Positions 17,265 to 26,202 of a DNA stretch of 64,000 bases are shown here, piece by piece (within the stretch, counting starts at the first letter, position 1; every line of letters begins with the position of its first letter). The stretch is from JAGWAJ01 sp026707615. Its GTDB lineage: Bacteria; Acidobacteriota; Vicinamibacteria; Vicinamibacterales; UBA8438. The position numbers and the translations under genes are program-made. The DNA lies in contig CBDBMW010000011.1 in assembly GCA_965207595.1 (NCBI GenBank), positions 124,001 through 188,000 on the forward strand, written 5' to 3'. The notes under the pieces are model-generated. The model saw nothing but the letters and a program-made list of their open reading frames with translations, did not search any database and was not told the DNA's origin.

Positions 17265-17870
17265 GTCTCCAGTCGTTCATGAGCGCCCGCCGACGCTCGA
17301 ACAGGTCGGGAGCGGGCGAAGGCCGCCTCGACGCGGTTCTGAACCACGTGGGCCAGCGCTGCCTCGAGGACCTCGCGCGGATGGTCGGTCCGTTTCGGCC
17401 GCCCAGCCCCGGAAGCTGGAGCGGAAGCCGTGCGGGACGGCGGCGACACGGTGTCACTGGAGCACCCGCAGCATCCGCTTGTCGTCCTGAAGCTTGCCGC
17501 CGGGGGCCGGAAAAAACGAGCGGGCCGCTGCCGAGCGACCGCGCCGCGTCGAGGACCTCGATGGCCCGGCCGCACAGGGGCACGCGGTGGCTGCGCTTCA
17601 TCTTCATCAGCTCGGCCGGGATCGTCCACACGCGGGCCTCGGTGTCGATCTCGGACCACACGGCCCCGCGCACCTCGCCGGGCGCGCGGCCGTGAGCACC
17701 TGCAACTCGGACGCCAGCTTCGCCCCAGCCTATCCGCGCGAGCCCATCGGGTAGCGCGGGCGTGGCGGACCCGTCACGGGACCCTTCGGCAGCGCCTCCG
17801 CGATCGCCGCGCCGGCCGGGTTGTCGCTCCGGTAGCCCTGCGCGATGGCCCACTTCAGTGCGCCGTACGG
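17265..17870 (-). pseudogene. decayed tyrosine integrase
   Basis: Fragments in two or more frames match a P4-type integrase in order: ALKWAIAQGYRSDNPAGAAI (core-binding helix), GEVRGAVWSEIDTEARVWTI with the first catalytic Arg, MKMKRSHRVPLCGRAIEVLD, then HPREVLEAALAHVVQNRVEA and DLFERRRALMNDW. Frameshifts near 17510 and 17300 break the gene, and the catalytic Tyr position reads AAFARS (Phe). It is tandem with, and upstream-truncated relative to, the better-kept integrase at 17938. Confidence 0.75.
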
Positions 17871-17937
17871 CTGAACGCCCCCAACCGGCCCTGGGCGACC
17901 GGCGGGAGCGTCCGTTTGCGGCGACCCCGGGGGCGCG

Positions 17938-18912
17938 TTATGGGGTACGCACGGGTCCGGTCACGAACGCGGCCCATCGGTCCATCAGCACGTGACGCTG
18001 GTCGAACAGATCGCTTCGCGCGTAACTCCGTTCGACAGCCCCGCCGACCACGTGGGCAAGGGCCAGCTCCGCCACGTCCCTCGTCGCACCGGAACGCTCC
18101 GCCGCCCACGTCCGGAAACTCGACCGGAAGCCGTGAACGTCCGCATCCGTCCCCGTCGCTCGCCGCAGCGCAAAGACCAAGGTGCCGCCGTTGAGCCGCC
18201 GCCCGCCCACGCCAGGGAAGATCAGCGAGTCGGCCGCGCCGTCAGAATGCGCCTTCATGCCCTCCAGCACGGCCACAGCCGCATCCGACAACGGCACCCG
18301 ATGTTCCGCGCGGGCCTTCATCCGCGAGGCTGGTACGCGCCACTCCCGCACCGCAAGGTCGACCTCGCCCCACGTCGCCCCGCGAGCCTCGCCGGACCGA
18401 ACCGCCTTCAGCGCCGTGAAGCGAATCGCCGCCTTGACGGCCGGACCGGCCCCGGACGCCTCGACCGCTGCCAGCGCCGCGGGAACGTCCGCGTACGGCA
18501 ACGCGCGCCGATGCTCTCGAGTCTTCGGGGTCTTCGGCAAGGCCGCGTCGATCACTTCGCCCGCCGCGTTCACGTCGACGTGTCCGAGAGCTTGCGCCGC
18601 CGCGAGCACGCCCCGGATCCAACCGCGCAAGAGCTTGCCGGTCGCCGGCTTGTCGCGGTAGACCGGCCCCAGCACCGAGAGCACCGCCGCCCGGTCGATC
18701 TGGTCGACGGGGCGACCCATCAGACGCGCCGGGTACCGCGCCAGGGTCCGCCGCCGCGTCTCTCGGGTCCGGCCACGCCACTGGCCCCCTCGCTCGACCT
18801 TGGCGGACAGGTCCGCGAACGTCGGCACCGTCGACGCACGCCCGGACGGGTCGCCGCCCCGCTTCGCCGTCAGGAGGTTGTCGTGCGCCCGCTCCCTCGG
18901 GATGCCCGGCCT
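17938..18912 (-). CDS. tyrosine-type integrase, N-terminally truncated
   Basis: Site-specific recombinase of the P4/DUF4102 group. Preserved parts are the core-binding domain (PTFADLSAKVERGG onward) and the catalytic domain with first Arg in VRSGEARGATWGEVD, HGFRSSFRTWAAE (His-x-x-Arg), LALAHV and the nucleophile in VERSYARSDLF. The N-terminal DUF4102 arm-binding domain is missing: only its tail (RERAHDNLLTAKRGGDPSGR) is readable before the frame meets IS21 debris at about 18912. No good start codon exists; a GTG at 18828 gives 296 residues. Probably not functional as a complete integrase although all catalytic residues are kept. Confidence 0.8.
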   Translation of the reverse strand, partial: RPGIPRERAHDNLLTAKRGGDPSGRASTVPTFADLSAKVERGGQWRGRTRETRRRTLARYPARLMGRPVDQIDRAAVLSVLGPVYRDKPATGKLLRGWIRGVLAAAQALGHVDVNAAGEVIDAALPKTPKTREHRRALPYADVPAALAAVEASGAGPAVKAAIRFTALKAVRSGEARGATWGEVDLAVREWRVPASRMKARAEHRVPLSDAAVAVLEGMKAHSDGAADSLIFPGVGGRRLNGGTLVFALRRATGTDADVHGFRSSFRTWAAERSGATRDVAELALAHVVGGAVERSYARSDLFDQRHVLMDRWAAFVTGPVRTP

Positions 18913-19299
18913 GCGTCAGCCGCGGCACGAGCTCCTCGGCCGCCGTCGTCAACCCGAACTGCGTCAGCAGCGGATCCGCGACGAGCGCAGCCCGTAGTGG
19001 TCCAGCACCTCCCGGAACCGCACCGTCAGCTGACGACCGCCGCTGCGCCGCAGCTCGTGCGTCGCCGCCGACAGGTTGTCGTGACGAAGCGCCGCCGGCA
19101 CCGCGCCCAGCGTCCACAGCGCGCCCTGCAGACCCGCCACCAGCGCCTCGAACGTCTCGCTCAGCGCCAGCGACACATACGTCCACCGGCTGTAGCTCAG
19201 CACCCATTCGAACAGCAGGTGCGGGAACGCCACGCTCCTCAGCGTCACCCCCAGGTCGCTCGCGTCGCTGTTCGGCGGCGTCGATTTCCACTGGCGCAA
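18913..19299 (-). pseudogene. IS21-family fragment: istA piece joined to istB start
   Basis: From 19299 down the sequence reads DLGVTLRSVAFPHLLFEWVL, LSETFEALVAGLQGALWTLG, ALRHDNLSAATHELRRSGGR and HYGLRSSRIR, the central part of the IS21 IstA transposase. Then in another frame DPLLTQFGLTTAAEELVPRL follows, resembling the N-terminus of the helper ATPase IstB. The IstA C-terminus and nearly all of IstB are missing, so an internal deletion joined the two. The fragment abuts and truncates the integrase. Confidence 0.75.
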
Positions 19300-20085
19300 C
19301 TACGAGGTCGAGGCTGAGACGAGCACGCCGTGAACCTCGACACGGGCCGGATGCTGGCGAAACCCTCACCTCGGAACCGCGGCCGAGGTTCGGGTTCGAC
19401 GGTCGCAAGAGATCGCGTCGCCCCGATTCACGCTGCGGCCGACGGGAACAGCCGGTGCCGGTAATGCACGGTCCCGCCCGCCAACTGCTGATCGACGAAG
19501 CCGATCTCGGTGGGGAAGTCGGGGTTAATGCGCGACGCAAGGGCGAGGCCACGAGGTTACGGCTCTCGTGCTTGAACAGCGCGCCCCACATCGGGCCGCA
19601 CCGTTCGCGTCCCTCTGCGTCACGATGCTGCGACTGGACGGCGATGGAGTTGAGCCGGCTCGCCCGGCCGAGCCGGAACGGGCCGTCGGTTCCCCCCCAA
19701 CCCGGTCGGCGCGCTCGCCGAGAAGGGGCGCCGCAAGCCGCTGGCACGCAAGTGCCTCGCGTTCTTCAACTGGTTACGGGTAGTACCGCTCTGATATGGA
19801 CGCACTCGTCAAGCCAGCACCGTCGGGCGCTACGGGTCACTGATTGGTTCCTCTCCTGCTGGCGACTTGCGGTTGGTGGGCGTGGGGGCGGCAGTCGAAG
19901 CGGCTGAACGCGACGATTGATCACTCTGATATGCGCGGGTTGGGTACCGCATGGTCATGATCCGTCGGGAGCTGCCTCGGACTAGGGGCGCGGGTCGAGG
20001 CTGCCAATCGCCTCGCCGCATAGAGCGAATGAGGATTCTCCTTTTCGCCGCCACTCCGACTGCCGTCCTCACGCCACCGCGGCTC
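19300..20085. other. gene-free stretch between IS21 and IS110 debris
   Basis: No supported gene. On the minus strand a short open piece at about 19540-19435 reads FPTEIGFVDQQLAGGTVHYR and stops soon after; its origin is not recognised. The word CTCTGATATG occurs twice (19789-19798 and 19924-19933). The interval probably contains one end of the IS110 element downstream of its transposase, but no terminal repeat is visible. Confidence 0.4.
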
Positions 20086-21214
20086 CTACGCCGTCGCGCG
20101 GACGGGCACCTGCCGCTCGACCGTCCGGGCGATGTCCCAGATGAAGCCCAGCAGCTCGCGACCGACCGCGGTGATCACCTGGTTGTGGTTCTTCCCCGTC
20201 GTGGCCAGCATTCGATACCGGTGGTGCAAGCGCTTCTGGGCGCGCCAGGCGATCTCGGTGACCGCGGGGTCGAGGCCTGCCTGGCGGGCGCGCAAGGGGC
20301 CACGGACGGCGGGCCGGAAGCGATACGCCCAGGCGGCTTCCACCAGGATGCGTCGCAGGTGGGCGTTCCCCGTCTTCGTGATGCCGCCCGTCCGGCGCCG
20401 CGACCCGCTCGAGTGTTCGCTGGGGACCAGCCCCGAGTACCCCATGAGCTGGCGCGGGTTCGAGAAGCGGGAGAGCTGGCCGACTTCCGCCACGATGGTG
20501 GCCGCCGAGACGGTTGCGACGCCGCGCAGCGCCTGCAGCGCCTCGATGACCGCGCGCATCTGCGGCGGCGCGGTGCGCACCGCCTCGAGGATGGTGGCGT
20601 TCAAGGCGGCGATGCGGGCCGCGACGCGCTCGACCTCGTGCAGGTAATCCGTCAACACCACCTGGTGCAGCGGCGACTCGAAGCGGAGCGCCCGGATCCA
20701 GTCGAGGTGCCGGGCCGTCCACGCCACCTTCAGGTGGGCGGGCCGGCGTCGACCCTGGCGCAGCAGGAACTTGCCCAGCCGATGGCGCGCCCGGAGTTGG
20801 TCCTTCTTCGCCGCTTCTCGCGCCCGGACGAGGTCGCGGAGCGCTTCCTGCTCGGCACCCGGCACCCAGACCGGCGTCAGGTCGCCGGCGCGGTAGCACC
20901 GAGCGAGCTTGAGCGCATCCCCGGCGGTCGGTCTTCACGCGATCCCCGGCCTTCACGGGCACGAGCGACGGGGCGACGACGTCGCAATGCACCCCAAGGC
21001 CCAGCAGTTGCCAGTACAGCCCGTAGCCGGTGGGGCCGGCCTCGTAGCAGGCACGCAGCTCGTCGGCGCTTCCCAGCTTGCGCACCAGCCGGCGGACGGC
21101 CTCGGCTCGATTGGCGATCATACCGAGGCTGCGGACCTCGCCGTCGGATTCGGCAACCGCGACCGTGATGGTGGCGGCGTGGACATCGAGCCCGATGAAA
21201 CGTACGTTACGCAT
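20086..21214 (-). pseudogene. IS110-family transposase with a single-base frameshift
   Basis: The N-terminal DEDD RuvC-like domain is intact in one frame from MRNVRF at 21214: FIGLDVHAATITVAVAE (Asp), CYEAGPTGYGLYWQL (Glu), DRVKTDRR. The next frame carries DALKLARCYRAGDLTPVWV, completing the third and fourth acidic sites, and the whole Tnp_20 domain with GVATVSAATIVAEVGQLSRF and the catalytic serine in GLVPSEHSSGSRRRTGGITK. One extra G in a GGGG run at about 20926-20929 separates them. Joined, the protein is about 375 residues, a normal length. IS110 enzymes are RNA-guided recombinases. Confidence 0.88.
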
Positions 21215-21420
21215 GGACCGGCTCACCTTTCGCGTGCGGCTCTGCACTGTGACCTCTCCGGGCACAGGGTAATCCGCGACCTGCGAAACGGAGGTCGGTC
21301 CTCTTGCTTGCAGGTGACCGCACGAAGTCGCTCGACTCCGTGCGTCCATGCTGACTAGCGGCAAGGGGCGTCACGACGGCTACCTGTCGTCTTGCGCGTC
21401 TTCCGAAGGAGTTTTCCGTC
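21215..21420 (-). ncRNA. candidate IS110 bridge-RNA region
   Basis: Known IS110-group elements encode a structured bridge RNA in the non-coding end upstream of the transposase. Here that flank contains a strong hairpin (21319-21344: CGCACG, then AGTC-GCTC-GACT, then CGTGCG with one mismatch on each side) and a second nested one at about 21358-21400 (GCAAG/CTTGC around ACGAC/GTCGT). The RNA itself is inferred; the ends of the element and the guide loops cannot be fixed without other copies. Confidence 0.35.
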
Positions 21421-21599
21421 TGAGCCCGGTCGCTCCCGGCGGAATCTGTAAGCGTCTGTACACCGCGCAGAAAGTGACCACCGCTTGTACCACAAACCGC
21501 GACTCTCGTTGGGGAACCTGCTACAACCGCGGTGCATTCCTGATTCGGCAGCCCGCCGGTCTGGGTGGCGGCGTGTCCTCACGAGGGAGGGACTCAGTT

Positions 21600-21857
21600 A
21601 TGGCGCAGCTCTTGACCGTCCGGGCGGTAGCGGCTCAGCTCGCGGTTTCCCGGTCGAGCGTCTACAAGATGCTCCAGCGTGGCGTGTTCCGAAAGCGCCG
21701 ATTCGACTGCCCCAACGGCAGCCCTCGCTGGCCGCAGCAGGTCGTCGACGAATGGGTCGAAGCGCACAGATGCGACAGCGAGCGCTCTGGACAGTGTCGT
21801 GTCGTCGGGGCGGGAGAGACCGGGCGATGGCGCAACTCTCGACCGTCCGCGGGGTAA
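21600..21857 (+). CDS. excisionase-like helix-turn-helix protein
   Basis: An 85-residue protein whose first 60 residues form a winged HTH of the excisionase/AlpA (MerR-like) type: LTVRAVAAQLAVSRSSVYKM and LQRGVFRKRRFDCPNGSPRW, then QQVVDEWVEAH. Such proteins direct excision or activate integrase genes. GAGGGAGGG lies about 9 nt before the ATG. The last 20 residues look unstructured, and 226 nt after its start the DNA repeats the gene's first 30 bases (see findings), so the C-terminus may be altered by a rearrangement. Confidence 0.75.
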   Translation: MAQLLTVRAVAAQLAVSRSSVYKMLQRGVFRKRRFDCPNGSPRWPQQVVDEWVEAHRCDSERSGQCRVVGAGETGRWRNSRPSAG

Positions 21858-22008
21858 ACGATCCAAAACGGGCGGCCCTTTCACCACTGGTCCACCAACC
21901 TGCCCGCGAAGCGTGGCTGCCAGCAACGGGGACGTGGCCGTCCAGAGCTCCAGTCCGGCGGCGCCGGCGCTCTTCGCGGCGGCGCCGATTGCGAAGGAGT
22001 GACGCACA

Positions 22009-22236
22009 ATGGAGAATCCGAACAACGCGCTGCACGACCCCGACCCGGCGGTCGACAAGCGACGATGCTATACGATCAGACGCTCGGTGGCGTTGTCGGA
22101 CTACTGGTACGAGCGCGTGCGGCAAGTCGCGATCAGCACCAACCTCAAGCCAGGTGTGATCCTGCGCAACGCCATCAAGCTGGGTCTGGTCCAGCTTGAG
22201 GAACGAGCACGGCTGGGCGGGAAGAGGACCCGGTAG
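22009..22236 (+). CDS. small ribbon-helix-helix-like protein
   Basis: A 75-residue product. The core RRCYTIRRSVALSDYWYERV, then ISTNLKPGVILRNAIKLGLV, has the strand-helix-helix pattern of CopG/MetJ-type DNA-binding proteins, often antitoxins or plasmid-copy regulators. AAGGAG is 9 nt upstream of the ATG. No toxin gene follows; instead an ADOP remnant lies convergent to it. Together with the HTH gene upstream it looks like a leftover mobile-element regulatory module. Confidence 0.65.
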   Translation: MENPNNALHDPDPAVDKRRCYTIRRSVALSDYWYERVRQVAISTNLKPGVILRNAIKLGLVQLEERARLGGKRTR

Positions 22237-22379
22237 AGCGATAGGGAACGACAAGCCGCCGCGGTCACCCCGCCTTGCGGATGGGCTCTCCGGCCGCCGC
22301 CGGCCGCGATCGGCGGCGCCTCATGCGGATGGTCACGACCGGGAGTCGGGAAGTGGCCGGTGGACGATGGCGCGATCCG

Positions 22380-22522
22380 GGCCGCGGGCGGGGCCGTACG
22401 GCGGAGGGTCTGCACGCCTGGCGAGGTCGCGCACGTTGATGCAGGCGATCAACAGCACGAGGGCGGTCGCCACGGTCAGCGCCAGCAGCGCCGGGCCGGT
22501 ACTCGCCGACCATCTCTTCTAG
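22380..22522 (-). pseudogene. ADOP permease remnant, part distal to the IS
   Basis: Continues the frame broken by the IS1634 insertion: EEMVGEYRPG, then (one base shifted) ALLALTVATALVLLIACINV. This is the transmembrane segment after the periplasmic domain of MacB/FtsX-like permeases of the acidobacterial ADOP type, where LLIACxNVAxLLLAR is usual. After RDLARRAD the similarity ends. Removing the IS and one copy of TCTAG rejoins RVVPLLEEMVGEYRP across the two halves. Confidence 0.65.
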
Positions 22523-24486
22523 CCCGAAGTTTCGGAGCGGATCGCGTGGAAGTTCTGTTTTCTCATATGGTTACGCGATTTCGGGTGGTTTCGGTACTGG
22601 CTACACGTTCGGCGTGACCCCCAAGAGCTCGAAACAACGCTGCTGGAACGGCGTCGGTTCCGTCTGCAAGGTGAAGGTGCTGCGGTCTCCGGTGACCTGC
22701 ATGGTGTTGACGGCCAGCGTTCCCAGGTCCGTGAGCAGGGTCCGGAAGCTGTGCACCGGCAGGTCGTCGTCGGTGCGTTTGCGGCCGGCCTTGGCGAGGG
22801 CCGCGGGCGAGCGGCGCGCGGGGGCGACGATGGAAGCGCGCTGGCGTTCGGCGGCGGCCGGGTCGTGGTCGTCGAAGAGCAACGGCGCCAGGGCCCGGCG
22901 CATGTGCCACTCGACGTAGTAGGCCAGCATGCACAGCAGGACGTGGGCGCGCACGCGGTCCGCTCGTCGATGGTGGAGCGGCCGCACCTTCAGGTCCACG
23001 GACTTGAGGCTGCGGAAAGCCCGCTCCACCTTCGACAGGTCCTTGTAGGCGCGGACCGTCTGCGCCGCGTCGAACTGCTCCGGCTCGACGTTGGAACGGA
23101 CGATGTAGATCCCGTCGAGTTGCTGCTCGGCCGCGATCTGCTCCTCGTCCCGGCGAAAGATGAAGCTCTCGTCGGTGATGTCGGTCCGGAAGTGCTTGGC
23201 CATCTTGTAGCGGTTGAGCACCTTCCCGACGCGGATGCCGATGTCGGCCGCGCCGCGGAGCGGTTTGTTCTCGCGCCGGGTCGCGACCGCGATGGGCTCG
23301 AGGTCCTTCTCGGTGGCCGCGAGCAGCTCGAGGCGCTTGCGCTGCCGTTCGGCGGCCAGCAGCGGATTGCGGCACACGATGAGCCGCTCACCGGGGAACG
23401 CCTCGCTGGTGATCTCGGCCAGGTCCCGCTCGTCGAACAACGAGGGCGTCACCTCACCGGCGGTGACGAGCTTGCGGATGGTCGGTGCGCGCAGCGTGGT
23501 GATCCAGCGGAGTCCCTCGACGTCGGCGAGGTCCTCGCGGATGCGCGCCGCGGTCAGCATGCCGCGGTCGCCCACCAGCACCACGTGCTGGAGGCCGAAC
23601 CGTTCCCGGATCTTCGTCACTTGGCTGGCGACGGTCGTCGGGTCGGTGGTCGAGCCCTCGAAGACCTCGACGGCGACGGGACAGCCCTCGGCGGTGCACA
23701 GCAGGCCGAAGACGATCTGCAGGGTGCCCTTCTTGCGGTCGCGGCTGTAGCCGTGCTGGGCGAGCGGGCAGTGGGTGCCCTCCACGTAGCTGGAGGTCAG
23801 GTCGTAGAGCACCAGGGTGTGCTCCTGCAGGTGGCGCTTGGCGAGGCGCTCCTCGATGGCGGCCTGCCGGGGCTCGAGCCAGTCCATGGCGTCGTAGAGC
23901 TCATGCGGGTCGATGTCTCCGAGGTCAAGCATCTGGCCGAGGGTGGAGACGGAGCTTTCGGGAGCGAGGGCGCGGGCGGTGGCCAGCTTGGACTGGGCGT
24001 CGACGACCCGGTCGACGATGAGCGCGAGGACGAGGTCGCGGACGCGGCTGGTCTTGCGGTCGATGAGGGTGTGCAGTCCGAGCTGCTGGAGGGTGCCGAG
24101 GACGGCGGCGACGTGTCCGTGGGGCAGACTTCGGACACAGGTGAAGGCTTCCTGGGGGTTGACGAGCTTCTCGCCGCGGAGGGCGCGGCGGAGGGTTTCG
24201 ATGGCGGCGGCGGGGAGCTTGGAGAGGTTGGCGAGGGTGCGCTTCATGACGCGCCCGTCTTTGCGGTAGGACTCGCGGAGGAGGATGGCGGGCGGGGAGG
24301 AGCGATTGGGGACGCTCTCGATATACATGGTCACACATTATACCACGCGCAACCTTATATCTGTGGGTATCCGCTGAGCCCATCCGACACCTTACATGGC
24401 TACACATCGAGCATCAAACCACGAGGAAACCGAGATAAACCCTTCAGAGGTAATCAGTTGCGGAGAATCGGCCGCTGAAACTTCCG
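22523..24486 (-). mobile_element. IS1634-type insertion sequence, apparently complete
   Basis: The 1,964-bp element is bounded by imperfect inverted repeats: left end CCCGAAGTTTCGGAGCGG, right end (complement) CGGAAGTTTCAGCGG. Direct repeats TCTAG flank it exactly at 22518-22522 and 24487-24491, a 5-bp target duplication as expected for this family. It carries a single transposase gene on the minus strand. The short terminal repeats and clean duplication indicate a fairly recent insertion. Confidence 0.88.
22601..24334 (-). CDS. IS1634-family transposase
   Basis: A full-length DDE transposase of 577 residues. Motifs in order: TLVLYDLTSSYVEGTHCPLA (first Asp, near 175), HVVLVGDRGMLTAARIRED (second Asp, near 260), and DLSKVERAFRSLKSVDLKVR (Glu, near 445), followed by AHVLLCMLAYYVEWHMRRAL. 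These match the IS4-like IS1634 group, whose members are 500-600 residues long. No internal stop or frameshift. It starts 152 nt inside the right end of the element; the catalytic frame reads to TPNV at 22601. Confidence 0.92.
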   Translation of the reverse strand: MTMYIESVPNRSSPPAILLRESYRKDGRVMKRTLANLSKLPAAAIETLRRALRGEKLVNPQEAFTCVRSLPHGHVAAVLGTLQQLGLHTLIDRKTSRVRDLVLALIVDRVVDAQSKLATARALAPESSVSTLGQMLDLGDIDPHELYDAMDWLEPRQAAIEERLAKRHLQEHTLVLYDLTSSYVEGTHCPLAQHGYSRDRKKGTLQIVFGLLCTAEGCPVAVEVFEGSTTDPTTVASQVTKIRERFGLQHVVLVGDRGMLTAARIREDLADVEGLRWITTLRAPTIRKLVTAGEVTPSLFDERDLAEITSEAFPGERLIVCRNPLLAAERQRKRLELLAATEKDLEPIAVATRRENKPLRGAADIGIRVGKVLNRYKMAKHFRTDITDESFIFRRDEEQIAAEQQLDGIYIVRSNVEPEQFDAAQTVRAYKDLSKVERAFRSLKSVDLKVRPLHHRRADRVRAHVLLCMLAYYVEWHMRRALAPLLFDDHDPAAAERQRASIVAPARRSPAALAKAGRKRTDDDLPVHSFRTLLTDLGTLAVNTMQVTGDRSTFTLQTEPTPFQQRCFELLGVTPNV

Positions 24487-24840
24487 TCTAGCAGCGGCAC
24501 GACCCGCACCGCGTTCTCGGGGCGGCTGTCCGCTCCCCAGTCTGCCCGCGGCGTCAATCAGCATGCGGAGGTCCATGCCCCCGCCATGAAAAGCGTGCTG
24601 GCCTCCGCGGTCGCCTGCTCCGGCGACACCCTCGGCGCGAGGCGCCCGAGGGCGTTGAAGGCCATCATGGTCATCACTCGAGGTTGCTCCCCCGCTACGA
24701 CCCATCGGCGGCGTGAAGGGCGGAACGACGAACGGGATCCGGAACTCGCTGTCCGGGGTTGGGAAGTAGAAGCCCTCGGACAGCACATCGACCACCGTGC
24801 GCGGCTCTGCGTTCAGGTCCAGCACCGCACCGACGAATGT
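24487..24840 (-). pseudogene. ADOP permease remnant, part proximal to the IS
   Basis: Reads FVGAVLDLNAEPRTVVDVLS, then EGFYFPTPDSEFRIPFVVPP in one frame; then after a shift near 24680 MMAFNALGRLAPRVSPEQAT and AEASTLFMAGA; then in a third frame ENAVRVVPLL up to the IS. This order is that of the periplasmic (MacB core) domain of ADOP permeases, including RLxPGVSxEQAxAE. The gene was thus already frameshifted or decayed independently of the IS. No start region or second permease half is present. Confidence 0.7.
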
Positions 24841-25254
24841 CCGGATCCGATGCGAAGTGGGTGGTCCACGCGCGGTGGCTCAACTCAACAGCACCACCCG
24901 GTCGGCACTTTCTCGCGCCTCCTCCTCCGCGAAGAGCCGGCCAAGATGCGGACTGCTGCAACTCGGCCAAAGGCCGAGCCACCCAAATCCCCATTCGTCC
25001 TCGGTCGTCCACCGGCGAGCGATCGATGATCAACCAGTCCAGCACGCACCCAACATCTCTCGAACTGCTCTCTCCGGCATCTCCACGCCGATGGTTCTTC
25101 CCGGTAGCTCGACAGCGGTCGTGTTCGCTTGCGTAGCTCTCACGAAGATCGAACTGGGGCCAGCTCGTCTCGAGCTGCGGCTTCCGGGCGCCGGACTGGC
25201 GCATTTCGCGCGGCGTGAACGAGGCCACTGCGAGCGTCACGGACGGGCGGTCGG
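24841..25254. other. gene-free stretch
   Basis: No supported coding sequence. Short minus-strand pieces look protein-like (for example around 25000-25080) but break after a few dozen bases and match nothing I recognise. It is probably the eroded 5' part of the permease region plus the 3' flank of the barrel-protein gene. Confidence 0.35.
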
Positions 25255-26202
25255 TCAGAAGCGGTGCTTCAGGGCCAGGGTCACCGCCTGGTAGCCGATG
25301 CCGCCGAACGCCAGCGTGGCGCCGAAGGGAGTCACGCCATCTGCGTGGACCGGCGCGTGGCTGCGAACCTGCGTCCACATCACGTCGCCGTCGATGTCGT
25401 CGAAGCGGGTCCAGCGTACCTTCGCGCCCAGCGATGTGCGCTCGGTCAGCGCGTAGTCGAAGCCGGCCAGCACTTGGAAGCCGAAGACGGTCTTGCCGAC
25501 CTTGTCATCGAGGATGCTGGTGGTGCCCGCGGCAGCACGCTTGGCGGCCTCGGGCCAGTCGGGGTCGAACTCGATCTGCAGGTACTCGGCGGCCGGTTTG
25601 CTGGTGAACTGGGTGTAGTAGCTCAACTCGGTGACGGCCCAGCCGACCCCCGCCCCGACGTACGGCGTCCAGCGCGAGTCGTTCAGGAAGTCGTAGTACG
25701 CGTTGGCGAAGACTTGGTGGGCGTGATGGTCGCCGATCCACTCCTCCACGTCGTTGGCCCACTCGGTGTTCTTGCCGGCCACTCTCGGGTTCTTCGTGCC
25801 GCCGAGCGGCTTCACGTCGTCTCCCTGGTAGCGGTTGACGTACTCCACCTCGAAGCGGGGCCCGCCGGCCGCGTAGCCGAAGATGAAGCCGCTCGCGAAC
25901 CCGACGCCGGGGTCGAACTCGTTGGCGATCAGGACCCCAGGCGTGTTGTCGCGGCAGACCGCGTCGTCGGGCGGGCTAATGGAGGCTGGATAGAGCAGCC
26001 GATCGCATCGCGTTGGTTGGTTGACGCCGCTGACCGTCGAGTCGACGCCGGACGGGATCGCCACGCCCGTCTCAAGGCCGACGTAGAACCCGGACCGGTA
26101 TTCCTGGGCGCCGGCGCTGCCGGCGGCGCCCAGGATGCAGACGCCTGCGGCGGCGGCAAGGCCGGCCCGCAGCGACGAGCGAAGCAAGCGCATCGATTCC
26201 AT
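25255..26202 (-). CDS. outer-membrane beta-barrel protein, porin-like
   Basis: About 315 residues. The signal peptide (LRAGLAAAAGVCILGAAGSAGA) is followed by strands with extracellular loops: YRSGFYVGLETGVAIPSGVD, GFIFGYAAGGPRFEVEYVNR, WTPYVGAGVGWAVTEL, FGFQVLAGFDYALTERTSLG, ending GYQAVTLALKHRF with a terminal Phe. The architecture is that of P44/OmpA-like eight-to-ten-stranded barrels. ATGs at 26202 and 26193 are both possible starts. It shares the YYDF-x-x-Y-x-GxGxG pattern with the protein at 6687-7577, so the two may be distant paralogues. Confidence 0.82.
   Translation of the reverse strand: MESMRLLRSSLRAGLAAAAGVCILGAAGSAGAQEYRSGFYVGLETGVAIPSGVDSTVSGVNQPTRCDRLLYPASISPPDDAVCRDNTPGVLIANEFDPGVGFASGFIFGYAAGGPRFEVEYVNRYQGDDVKPLGGTKNPRVAGKNTEWANDVEEWIGDHHAHQVFANAYYDFLNDSRWTPYVGAGVGWAVTELSYYTQFTSKPAAEYLQIEFDPDWPEAAKRAAAGTTSILDDKVGKTVFGFQVLAGFDYALTERTSLGAKVRWTRFDDIDGDVMWTQVRSHAPVHADGVTPFGATLAFGGIGYQAVTLALKHRF

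Noticed and set aside
19789..19933. Direct repeat CTCTGATATG as IS110 target or end
   Set aside because: Both copies are on the same side of the transposase gene, so they cannot bound the element.
22265..22513. 82-codon open frame on the minus strand
   Set aside because: The real signal is the neighbouring frame continuing the ADOP permease; this frame is Arg/Pro-rich noise apart from its first codons, which belong to the rejoined permease.
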